Assembly (NCBI GenBank): GCA_032586195.1 | Contig: JAWHQP010000005.1 | Span: 62,001-126,000 of the forward strand | From: JAWHQP01 sp032586195 | GTDB lineage: Bacteria > Pseudomonadota > Gammaproteobacteria > Enterobacterales > Pasteurellaceae | Length of the DNA: 64,000 nucleotides | Direction of reading: 5' to 3' | Shown: piece after piece, positions 8,447 to 16,150 of the stretch | How the letters are laid out: every line of letters starts with the position of its first letter | Position numbering within the stretch: position 1 is the stretch's first letter | Notes under the pieces: model-generated | Told to the model about the DNA's origin: nothing | Databases searched by the model: none | What the model saw: the letters and a program-made list of their open reading frames with translations, nothing else | Position numbers and translations under genes: made by a program

Positions 8447-8716
8447 TTATTTCTTGTTCCGTATGCATTGCATGACCGTCCCTACCTTGTGACAATAGGA
8501 ACCGTCATTGGTGGAAATGGTACCGTTCGGCAGTTGGTGATACACCGCGCCTTTATTGCTGTAAATATCCTGCCCCACCCGATTATAAACCGTGCCGTTT
8601 TGCCCCTGCATAATGTGGTTTGAACCATTAATTACCGTGGACTGCTGTGGAGCCGCCAGCACAAAGTGCGGTGTCAAAAAAGCGAGTTTTATCATAACCG
8701 ATATCAGTTTTTTCAT
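8447..8716 (-). CDS. Small secreted protein of unknown function
   Basis: An 89-residue product with a signal peptide (MKKLISVMIKLAFL... to VLAA) and a mature part of about 65 residues rich in Asn, Gly and Gln, with two cysteines near the end (YCHK, MQCIR) that could form a disulphide. The ATG at 8716 is chosen because GGAGGAA precedes it; an upstream in-frame ATG at 8758 would bury the signal peptide. The mature part repeats a theme: ING.N, QNGTVYNRVGQDIYSNKGAVYHQLPNG. I do not recognise the family. An uptake signal sequence lies inside the signal-peptide codons. It sits 48 bases after the amidohydrolase stop on the same strand and converges on dusC. Confidence 0.6.
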   Translation of the reverse strand: MKKLISVMIKLAFLTPHFVLAAPQQSTVINGSNHIMQGQNGTVYNRVGQDIYSNKGAVYHQLPNGTISTNDGSYCHKVGTVMQCIRNKK

Positions 8717-8764
8717 TTTATTCCTCCGCAAAACAAAAACATCACCTGATAAGGACACATAAAG

Positions 8765-9754
8765 TTACCTGTCTAATCCCAACACTTTGCGACCGTTGAT
8801 ACTGGCGATGTTAACCATTTCGTCTAAATTCGGAAAACGACAGCCCGCCGCCAGCAGGCTCAGCTCCTGCCACATATCGCCTTCGCACAACGGCACCATA
8901 TAATCACAGATATTATCGGTGCCAATCGCCACCGTAATGCCTTCCGGAATCATTTCATCCGCCGGCGTTAAGGCGTTGTGAAACGGCATTAATTCTTCTT
9001 TGCGGTTACTGTCAATCCACGCCATCGGGCAGGCAATCATCATCATCTGCGCTTTCCGCATTTTTTTGTATAGTTCGTAACGGTATTCTCTGGAATGCGC
9101 TCCGATAGAAATACCATGAATCGCCACCACGCGCCCCTGCATACCGTGCTCAATGGTTTTATCACACAGCTGTTCGGTTTCCTTTTCCTTCGGTGTATTG
9201 AACTGATCCACATGAACATGGCACATAATGCCGAGGGATTTCGCTCTATCCAGCAGAATATCCATAGCCTCAAGGCCTTTGCCATAATCCAGTTCATCAC
9301 GATACGGCAAGCCGCCGATCATGTCCACCATTTCCGAACCGATATCAAACCATTTACGCGCCGTCGGTTCAATCACGCCTTTAAGAGTTTGATTGGCAAA
9401 TTTCAGTATAATGTCATTTTTATACACTTCTCGCGCCTTATGGGCGGCGATAATGGCTCGATCTTCGCAAATCGGATCAATATCAACAAAGGTGCCGAAC
9501 GCGGTTACACCCTGAGAAATCATTAATTCGATAGATTGACAAAAACGGGCGTAATAATCCTCAACGCTGGAAGTACGCTTCACTTCGTCCACCAAATCCC
9601 ATTTTTGCTGCAGATTGCTATTGTGATAAATGTGGATTTTCTCCGGGGTCATGGTGAACGCCCGATCCGCGTGCGCATGTGCATTTACCCAGCCGCCTTT
9701 TTTAATAACTTCATCTCTGATATAAGTTTTGAAACTGCGAACATGATTTTTCAT
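8765..9754 (-). CDS. Amidohydrolase, cytosine-deaminase-like
   Basis: A 329-residue metal-dependent hydrolase. The metal-binding HxH is in NAHAHADRAF near residues 24-33, a second histidine pair in CHVHVDQF near 198-205, a histidine in VAIHGISIGAH near 232-242 and the catalytic aspartate in IGTDNICDY near 278-286. These correspond to the cytosine deaminase / AtzC-like branch of the amidohydrolase superfamily. It is shorter than E. coli CodA (about 430), lacking much of the flanking beta-sandwich domain. The substrate is unknown. There is no transporter or pathway gene beside it. The leader upstream is structured and may regulate it. Confidence 0.75.
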   Translation of the reverse strand: MKNHVRSFKTYIRDEVIKKGGWVNAHAHADRAFTMTPEKIHIYHNSNLQQKWDLVDEVKRTSSVEDYYARFCQSIELMISQGVTAFGTFVDIDPICEDRAIIAAHKAREVYKNDIILKFANQTLKGVIEPTARKWFDIGSEMVDMIGGLPYRDELDYGKGLEAMDILLDRAKSLGIMCHVHVDQFNTPKEKETEQLCDKTIEHGMQGRVVAIHGISIGAHSREYRYELYKKMRKAQMMMIACPMAWIDSNRKEELMPFHNALTPADEMIPEGITVAIGTDNICDYMVPLCEGDMWQELSLLAAGCRFPNLDEMVNIASINGRKVLGLDR

Positions 9755-9818
9755 AATGACTCCGTGACGGTATTTGAATGGATAAAAAAGCCGGCTGGAA
9801 TAGATTGATTATTAATTG

Positions 9819-9968
9819 AAAAAAATGAACGCCCGTTGCATGAAGCGGCGCAACGGCGGTATGGAGAAGAATGTTATGAAAAATTCTCTGATTTTTAATT
9901 AATAACATTGTGTTCTAGTCCTGAGGCTTACAAATTAAGCTCTCTGCTTGATACTAGGGCGTTAGTAT
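9819..9968 (-). promoter_or_regulatory. Structured leader with candidate terminator before the amidohydrolase gene
   Basis: The 300-base stretch 9755-10056 has no gene but several paired elements, read on the minus strand. First, a dyad ATACTA-N6-TAGTAT (9951-9968), which contains a possible -10 TATACT. Second, CTAGT ... ACTAG (9957-9915) enclosing a hairpin GCTTA-ATTTG-TAAGC. Its left arm overlaps the dyad, so the pairings exclude each other. Third, a long stem AATAACATT-type arm (9909-9902 with 9877-9870). Fourth, a GC-rich stem at 9858-9830 with one bulge, followed by TTCATTTTTTT (to 9819), which looks like an intrinsic terminator about 65 bases before the ATG. I do not recognise a known riboswitch class. 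Confidence 0.4.
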
Positions 9969-10027
9969 AAAGTGTTCATGGTGAAAAATATAATCGGTTT
10001 TGACTATCGGTTCTTCATTTTTCATAT

Positions 10028-10048
10028 AAAAACCCGTTGGTAAACGGG
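10028..10048 (-). terminator. Intrinsic terminator of yejM
   Basis: Six-bp GC-rich stem CCCGTT / AACGGG with loop TACC, followed by TTTTTA on the minus strand, 8 bases after the yejM stop. Confidence 0.85.
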
Positions 10049-10056
10049 CTTTATGC

Positions 10057-11862
10057 TTAATCGGCCGAGAATAACTGATTTTGGGTGAAGACTTCCAGGA
10101 ACAAACCTAACGGCGGACGATCAGAGGATTCTTTCTGATAATCCATATTATATTTTTGATAATGCCCTTGGCGGTCAATATGATATTGTACGCCGCTCGG
10201 CACGACGATCACATTCCAACGGTGATTTGCCACCAATATCCAATCCGCCTTGCGTTCGGCCGCCAGCAGACTTTCTCCCTGAGCATAATCCGCTACGGGA
10301 TTGGTGAGATTAAACACCGATTTCATTAACGTGGAAACCACGTCCACATGGCTGGTCAACTTACTTTCCCGCCCTACCGGCAAGTCCTTCCAATGCACAA
10401 TCATCGGTACCTGAATTTCATCCCGAGCGAAGTAATTGATACGGTCTTTATCGCTAAGCCCGAAAGCATGACCATGATCAGCCGTGATAATCACAATGGT
10501 ATTCTCTAACCGATTCCGAACTTGTAACGCGGCAAAAATCCGTTGCAGCTGGCCATCCACGGCCGTGAGGGCCGTTTGGTAAAGCTTTTGTTCCTCATCC
10601 GGGGAAGCTGACTGCTGCTGATTAATGTTACCCGATAGGTCAAGGCTTAAATAGCTGAACCACGGATGGTCGGCGTGAACTAGATTGATCCAATCTAGCC
10701 AATTCGACACCGCACTTTGATTATCCGACACAATTTGATTCCGGGAAGCCTGTGTCGCTTTCGGCAACCACATTCCTTGGAACACCGCTTGTCGGAACAG
10801 GCTGTCTTTGAAATTATCCGCTGAGAATAAACCGAACTGATATTTCTCCTGCCGCATCTTTTTAATCCATTCGGATTCGGTTTTCGCTTTCAACAGGCTA
10901 TCCGTGTAGGTTGAATTCAGCCCGTAAAACAGCCCCGTTAAACCAAGATTATTGTTATTGCCCGTGCTGTAATGGTTCATAAAGCGGGTGGATTGTTCGG
11001 CGAACGCCGTTAAATACGGCATTTGGCTCTCAATCACCGCATCATAACGCAACCCTGAAACGGTAATTAACAGAATATTCGGTTTAACCGTCATCGGAGC
11101 ATAGCGAAGCTCATGTTTCGGATAATCCAGGTTAAACGCTTCCGGACGACCTTGTTGTTCGACGGTCTGATCATAAGCCGTTTTATCCAATAAACCGTGT
11201 TTTTCCAGAAAAGTACGGGCTGTCATCGGATAAGATAGCGGGAAATTGGATTTCTGCATGGTAACAGGGCGATACAATACCGCGTCCGACCACGCATACA
11301 GTACATGAGTTGACACAAACATCGTCAGCAGGAAAAAGCCTGCAGGCCGCAGCCATTTCTGTCGTTCCAGGCTACGCAGCTTCTGCCAGGACCACCGGGA
11401 ATAAAGCATTTGCACCAATAAGAGCAATGGCATCGGCGCGAAGAAAATCTGCCAGTCGCGGGAAAGATCACCGTCTTCCGGATTCACCAGTAAATTCCAC
11501 ACTACGGAAGACAGATGCAGGTTAAAACGTGAAAAAGCTTCCGTATCAATCAGTAATACGGTAAGGGAAATGGTGGCGATAATTACCGATAATCCACGAA
11601 AGGTACGTTCGTTTTTAACGATAAAGCTCAGCGGGAAAACTACCAGCAAATAGCCGGCAAAGACCATAAAACTGAAATGTCCCAGCAGGCTGACAAAGAA
11701 ATACAGCTTACCCAGCAACGTATCGGGCCAATCGATAATAAAAGCGTAACGCGAACCAATTACGAGCGCCCAAATAATATTAAAAAAAGCAAACCAATGC
11801 CCCCAAGAAATTTTCTGTGAGGTTTGCTCCCAATACTGTTTGCCGTTTTTAATCCATTTCAT
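10057..11862 (-). CDS. yejM: YejM/PbgA (LapC) inner-membrane protein with sulfatase-like domain
   Basis: A 601-residue protein: an N-terminal DUF3413 membrane part with about five transmembrane helices (residues 20-190) and a C-terminal periplasmic domain of the alkaline phosphatase/sulfatase fold (about 250-600; NILLITVSGLRYDAV near 257, TADHGHAFG near 467). In enterobacteria this protein, called YejM, PbgA or LapC, senses periplasmic lipid A and controls LpxC degradation through LapB; it is not thought to be an active hydrolase. Length matches E. coli YejM (586). It is downstream of yejL by 17 bases, as in E. coli. Confidence 0.93.
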   Translation of the reverse strand: MKWIKNGKQYWEQTSQKISWGHWFAFFNIIWALVIGSRYAFIIDWPDTLLGKLYFFVSLLGHFSFMVFAGYLLVVFPLSFIVKNERTFRGLSVIIATISLTVLLIDTEAFSRFNLHLSSVVWNLLVNPEDGDLSRDWQIFFAPMPLLLLVQMLYSRWSWQKLRSLERQKWLRPAGFFLLTMFVSTHVLYAWSDAVLYRPVTMQKSNFPLSYPMTARTFLEKHGLLDKTAYDQTVEQQGRPEAFNLDYPKHELRYAPMTVKPNILLITVSGLRYDAVIESQMPYLTAFAEQSTRFMNHYSTGNNNNLGLTGLFYGLNSTYTDSLLKAKTESEWIKKMRQEKYQFGLFSADNFKDSLFRQAVFQGMWLPKATQASRNQIVSDNQSAVSNWLDWINLVHADHPWFSYLSLDLSGNINQQQSASPDEEQKLYQTALTAVDGQLQRIFAALQVRNRLENTIVIITADHGHAFGLSDKDRINYFARDEIQVPMIVHWKDLPVGRESKLTSHVDVVSTLMKSVFNLTNPVADYAQGESLLAAERKADWILVANHRWNVIVVPSGVQYHIDRQGHYQKYNMDYQKESSDRPPLGLFLEVFTQNQLFSAD

Positions 11863-11879
11863 GATTGACCTATTTCAGC

Positions 11880-12098
11880 TTAATTGCTCTTAACGGAATT
11901 CAGCAAGGTCTCGGAAAAGACCTGTGCCAACGCGGTACGCTGATTTGATCCGACACTGCTGGTGAGTAGATTCGTCACCATATTACCTAACACGATCAGA
12001 GAAAGATCTACGGGAGCTTTGTGCCTTTCCAGCACGGCGATCATTTCATTTAAGATCGCATCTACTTGTTTATCCTGATATTTTGAATTGATTGCCAT
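11880..12098 (-). CDS. yejL: YejL family small protein
   Basis: A 72-residue soluble protein starting MAINSKYQDKQVDAILNEM, matching the UPF0352 (YejL) family in length and sequence. Function unknown. It is the first gene of a yejL-yejM pair and is divergent from yejK, the same arrangement found in E. coli. The 134-base intergenic stretch carries an extended uptake signal sequence at 12183. Confidence 0.9.
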   Translation of the reverse strand: MAINSKYQDKQVDAILNEMIAVLERHKAPVDLSLIVLGNMVTNLLTSSVGSNQRTALAQVFSETLLNSVKSN

Positions 12099-12232
12099 AA
12101 TTATTTTTTAATAATGCAGTAAAAAGCGTATTGTACCGAATAATTTTGCATATCCTAGCATATTTTCGCTTTATGGTTAAAAAAGTGCGGTTATAATTAG
12201 CGGAATTTTTTATTAAACACTTAGGCAAAGAA

Positions 12233-13267
12233 ATGAGCATCACAGTCAATCGAATTGTACTTCATCAATTAATGAAAGCCGAGCAAACACAAAATCAGGA
12301 ACCAAACACAGCCGCCGCGTTAACGACCGTTTTACGCAAGCAGCTGCTCCCCATCACTACAGAAGTGGAACAGCTTATGCTGGAACTGCATCAGGCTTAT
12401 CAAAGCAAGGCGAAGGGTTACGGTGTATTTCGGGAGCAATCCGATTTTGCTCAGTCTTTAAACCGTCTGCTAGAACAGGAAATTGATTTTTTGCCCTTCA
12501 GTTGTGAGGCGGCGGCTTGTCTTGCGACAGAATTGGGTAAATACCCCTTTGCCGATAGCGGTACTTTTGTGTTATGCCAATATAATTTTCTGGCCACCGA
12601 CTATCTGTTCATAGCCTTATTAGATAGCCGTATCAGCATGTTAGTGGATGAAAATCTGGAAATTCATCGTACCCAATACTTAAATATCAATCAATTCGAT
12701 ATTGCCGCACGAATTAATCTGACGGATTTAAAACTCAACGCGAATTCCAATCGCTACCTCACGTTCATCAAAGGTCGTGTGGGCAGAAAAATCGGCGATT
12801 TCTTTATGGATTTCTTAGCGGCGGAAGAAGGTCTGAACCCGCAAGTGCAGAATCAATGCCTGCTGCAGGCAGTCAGTGATTACTGCGAACAGGGCGAATT
12901 AAGCATTGAGCAAAGCCGGGCGGTAAAAAAACAAGTGTTCGAATACTGTAAAGGGCAAATTAATGCGGGTGATGAGATTGAATTAGACGAACTCTCCGCC
13001 GGAATGCCGACGCTAAAACAGCAGCCTTTCACGGACTTCGTCGCAGAACAGAATTACGGCTTGGCAGAAAGCATTCCTCCCGTACGTTCGGCATTAAAAT
13101 CTCTCACCAAATTTTCAGGCTCAGGCAAAGGAATTACTATCAGTTTTGGCGCCGAATTACTAAATAACCGCATAGTGTGGGATGAGACAGCAGACAGTCT
13201 GACCATTAAAGGCTTGCCTGCAAATCTGAAGGATCAGCTGCAGCGTAATTTAAAAGATGAGAATTAG
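12233..13267 (+). CDS. yejK: Nucleoid-associated protein YejK (NdpA)
   Basis: A 344-residue nucleoid-associated protein of the NdpA family (37-kDa nucleoid-associated domain over nearly the full length). It starts MSITVNRIVLHQL and ends with a GKGITISFGAELLNNRIVWD segment typical of the family's C terminus. Length is close to E. coli YejK (335). It is divergent from yejL-yejM. Confidence 0.93.
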   Translation: MSITVNRIVLHQLMKAEQTQNQEPNTAAALTTVLRKQLLPITTEVEQLMLELHQAYQSKAKGYGVFREQSDFAQSLNRLLEQEIDFLPFSCEAAACLATELGKYPFADSGTFVLCQYNFLATDYLFIALLDSRISMLVDENLEIHRTQYLNINQFDIAARINLTDLKLNANSNRYLTFIKGRVGRKIGDFFMDFLAAEEGLNPQVQNQCLLQAVSDYCEQGELSIEQSRAVKKQVFEYCKGQINAGDEIELDELSAGMPTLKQQPFTDFVAEQNYGLAESIPPVRSALKSLTKFSGSGKGITISFGAELLNNRIVWDETADSLTIKGLPANLKDQLQRNLKDEN

Positions 13268-13363
13268 TTTGGCAATCAAGCTAACTTTCGGTATTATTTG
13301 AATTTATTTGAACCTGGATACAGCTCAGGTATAACCCTAATCTCAAAATAAAAAGGTAAATAA

Positions 13364-13801
13364 ATGCAATTTAAACCTCTTCTTACCGCACTTGTTTTAG
13401 CGCTCGGCGTAACATCCTGTTCAACCATAAGCAAAGTCGTCTATCGAATTGATGTGCCGCAAGGCAACTATCTTGAAGCGTCTAAGGTTTCCCAGTTACA
13501 AGTCGGTATGACGCGCCAACAGGTGCAATATTTACTCGGAACTCCTGTACTACAGGATCCGTTCAGTGCAAACACATGGAATTATGTGTTCTTACAACAA
13601 CGCGGCTATCAGGATCCCGTACAGCATACGCTAACCGTTAACTTTAACCCGCAAGGTATGGTATCGGATTTCCACTTAGATAAGCCACTGGATGCAGAAA
13701 AAGATCAACAATTCAATAACGTTATTATCAGTGCCGAATCCGTTGATGTACCCAGTGAACCCGCAAGTGATGAAAAAAGCTGGTGGCAATTCTGGAAATA
13801 G
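13364..13801 (+). CDS. bamE: BamE outer-membrane assembly lipoprotein
   Basis: A 145-residue lipoprotein of the beta-barrel assembly (BAM) complex. The signal peptide ends in a lipobox with Cys19 (LGVTSC). The SmpA/OmlA domain follows, with the conserved VGMTRQQVQYLLGTP near residues 47-61 and TWNYVF near 68-73. The C-terminal tail ends in SWWQFWK. It lies 23 bases before cpxR, so an envelope-assembly gene and the envelope-stress system may share a transcript. Confidence 0.95.
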   Translation: MQFKPLLTALVLALGVTSCSTISKVVYRIDVPQGNYLEASKVSQLQVGMTRQQVQYLLGTPVLQDPFSANTWNYVFLQQRGYQDPVQHTLTVNFNPQGMVSDFHLDKPLDAEKDQQFNNVIISAESVDVPSEPASDEKSWWQFWK

Positions 13802-13824
13802 CCTTTTAATTTGGAAAGCAACTT

Positions 13825-14544
13825 ATGCCAAAAATCTTATTAGTTGATGACGATATCGAACTAACGGAATTATTATCTGAGCTGCTAACATTGGATGGTT
13901 TTGAAATCGATATAGCTCATAACGGTCAGGAAGCGTTAAATAAGCTTAACCAAACCTATGATCTTATTTTACTTGATGTAATGATGCCCGTACTGAACGG
14001 TATCGAAACATTAAAAGAAATCAGGAAAATCTCGAATCAACCGGTATTAATGCTTACTGCCCGCGGCAGTGAACTGGATCGTGTATTAGGTTTGGAACTC
14101 GGAGCCGATGATTATTTATCCAAACCGTTTAACGACCGTGAATTAGTCGCACGTATCAAAGCTATTTTACGTCGTATCACAACAGTACCGGCAACAGCAG
14201 AAACAACGGAAAAAACATCGTCGGCGGCAAATGATGATAAAAAGACTATCGAATTTTACGGCATAACCTTATATCCGGGTCGGCAACAGGCTATTTATCA
14301 AAACAAGGATCTAGAATTAACGGGCACCGAATATGCATTATTACAAATTCTCGTGACACATCCCGGTGACGTGCTTTCACGCGAACTGTTAAGTGCCGAA
14401 GCACTCGGTAAACGATTAAGCCCTTTTGATCGGGCCATTGACATGCATATGTCGAACCTACGAAAAAAATTACCGCCGCGAAGAAATAATCTTCCTTGGT
14501 TTAAGACCTTACGCGGTCGGGGCTACATTATCCTTACCGAATAA
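13825..14544 (+). CDS. cpxR: CpxR response regulator
   Basis: A 239-residue OmpR-type response regulator. The receiver domain has acidic residues Asp8-10, the phospho-acceptor Asp51 (LILLDVMMP), the threonine switch in LMLTARG and Lys in LSKPFND. A low-complexity linker (ATAETTEKTSSAAND) leads to a winged-helix DNA-binding domain (about 140-239; GRGYIL at the end). Sequence and partner identify it as CpxR, which controls envelope stress genes. A terminator-like hairpin separates it from cpxA. Confidence 0.92.
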   Translation: MPKILLVDDDIELTELLSELLTLDGFEIDIAHNGQEALNKLNQTYDLILLDVMMPVLNGIETLKEIRKISNQPVLMLTARGSELDRVLGLELGADDYLSKPFNDRELVARIKAILRRITTVPATAETTEKTSSAANDDKKTIEFYGITLYPGRQQAIYQNKDLELTGTEYALLQILVTHPGDVLSRELLSAEALGKRLSPFDRAIDMHMSNLRKKLPPRRNNLPWFKTLRGRGYIILTE

Positions 14545-14553
14545 TTAAAATGC

Positions 14554-14584
14554 GAGTTTAGCAATCGGGCTAAACTCTTTGTTT
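14554..14584 (+). terminator. Terminator-like hairpin between cpxR and cpxA
   Basis: A perfect 9-bp stem (GAGTTTAGC / GCTAAACTC) with loop AATCGG begins 9 bases after the cpxR stop and is followed by TTTGTTT, ending 15 bases before the cpxA ATG. It would be expected to lower cpxA transcription relative to cpxR. Confidence 0.75.
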
Positions 14585-14598
14585 AACCTATTATTGCT

Positions 14599-15981
14599 AT
14601 GTTTAAAACAATACGCGCCCACCTCAATTCACTTCCAGTTCAAATTTTTGCATTATTCTGGTTTACTTTTACCGCATTATTACTGCTTGCGTTTTTTATT
14701 CCAAGTCTGGATAACCGGGTTTACACCGAATTAAAAGGCGACACGCTGGTGGCTTACCAAAAGCAGATTGCTTATTCCATCAGAAACGAACAACTGTCAC
14801 GCTTATTAGTCACGCCAGCGCCTTTTGCCGTAGATTTAACGGAACCGATTCACCCTATTTTAGTGGATAAAAATAATAATATTTTAGGAGCAACGGGAAA
14901 TGAGATCCTCGCCGTACAGCAATTTATCCTACAGTCAAACAACGCCTCAAGGCCGATGGTAAAGAATTTCGGTAATATTCAGCTTGCCGGGCCTTTTATT
15001 ATCCATATTAATTTACAGGAGAAAAATTCCTATTTACTGTATTTTTCCAAGAAAGTGGACGCTCAAAAAGCAGGATTAAACTTTGTGTTTGATCACCCAA
15101 TCATTATCGTCACCTTCATAATCCTCTTCTCAACTCCGTTTCTATGGTGGCTGGCATGGAGTATCGCACGGCCAATCCGGCGCTTACAAAAGTTCGCCGA
15201 AAATATTGCTATCGGCGATTTCACCACGCATAAGGATTTGGAACAACAGGGCGCGGTGGAATTACGCAAGCTCGGACATAACTTTAACAAAATGGCCACC
15301 GCGCTGGATGATCTGCTTTCCACCCGGGAATCCATGCTGTATGCCATTTCCCATGAATTACGAACACCGCTCACCCGCTTACAGCTCGCCGCCGCCTTAA
15401 TACGTCGGCGAATCGGGGAAATATCCGAAATTACTCGCATTGATACGGAAACCGAACGTTTAGACAAAATGATTAACGAACTGCTGTTGCTTTCGCGCAA
15501 CCAGTTGAAATCTCAACTTATGCGAGAAGTCTTTCCGATCACTGAGATTTGGAAAGATGTCATCGAAGACGCCAAATTTGAAGCAAAACAGCAACATATC
15601 AATTTCAACGTTACATACAAGATTTCATCGCCGGAAAAATATACGATTAACGGCAACCAGGCTTCATTGGCCTGCGCATTGGAAAATCTGCTGCGCAATG
15701 CGTTGAAATACACAAATGACAAAATGGAAGCGACCTTTGCGATAGAAAATCACTATCTGATCATTGATATTGATGACAACGGTCCCGGCATACCGGAAGA
15801 AGAATACAGCAAAATCTTCACCCCGTTTTACCGCGTGGACACGGCGCGTACCAGAACAACCGGCGGCACGGGACTGGGATTAGCCATCGTACACAATATT
15901 CTCTTGCAGCATCACGGCGAAGTATCCGCCTGTAAAAGTAAACTCGGCGGTTTAAAGGTCACTATCACGCTGCCATTGTAA
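14599..15981 (+). CDS. cpxA: CpxA sensor histidine kinase
   Basis: A 460-residue membrane sensor kinase. It has a first transmembrane segment (about residues 13-35), a periplasmic sensor of about 130 residues, a second membrane segment (about 166-190), a HAMP region, a dimerisation domain with phospho-acceptor His252 in SHELRTPLTRLQ, and an ATP-binding domain with N box ENLLRNALKY, DDNGPGIP and GGTGLGLAI. It phosphorylates CpxR and removes the phosphate. It ends in ITLPL. No strong Shine-Dalgarno is seen before the ATG. Confidence 0.93.
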   Translation: MFKTIRAHLNSLPVQIFALFWFTFTALLLLAFFIPSLDNRVYTELKGDTLVAYQKQIAYSIRNEQLSRLLVTPAPFAVDLTEPIHPILVDKNNNILGATGNEILAVQQFILQSNNASRPMVKNFGNIQLAGPFIIHINLQEKNSYLLYFSKKVDAQKAGLNFVFDHPIIIVTFIILFSTPFLWWLAWSIARPIRRLQKFAENIAIGDFTTHKDLEQQGAVELRKLGHNFNKMATALDDLLSTRESMLYAISHELRTPLTRLQLAAALIRRRIGEISEITRIDTETERLDKMINELLLLSRNQLKSQLMREVFPITEIWKDVIEDAKFEAKQQHINFNVTYKISSPEKYTINGNQASLACALENLLRNALKYTNDKMEATFAIENHYLIIDIDDNGPGIPEEEYSKIFTPFYRVDTARTRTTGGTGLGLAIVHNILLQHHGEVSACKSKLGGLKVTITLPL

Positions 15982-16018
15982 AACGGCCTCGGCATATTCC
16001 GCAGCCGCATAAATGCAC

Positions 16019-16048
16019 CACTAAGGTGGGGATATGCCCGCCTTAGTG
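16019..16048. terminator. Hairpin between convergent cpxA and dnaE
   Basis: A 12-bp stem (CACTAAGGTGGG / CCCGCCTTAGTG, one G-T pair) with a 6-base loop. T-runs after it are weak on both strands (ATTCTT on plus), so this is only a probable bidirectional terminator. An uptake signal sequence lies nearby at 16120. Confidence 0.5.
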
Positions 16049-16150
16049 ATTCTTAAAGAAATTTTTCGCGGGTAATAAATATCACTCTCATACCACATTA
16101 AAAAACTCCCGATTTCAACACCGCACTTTGGCAATGCTTGGATTGCATGT

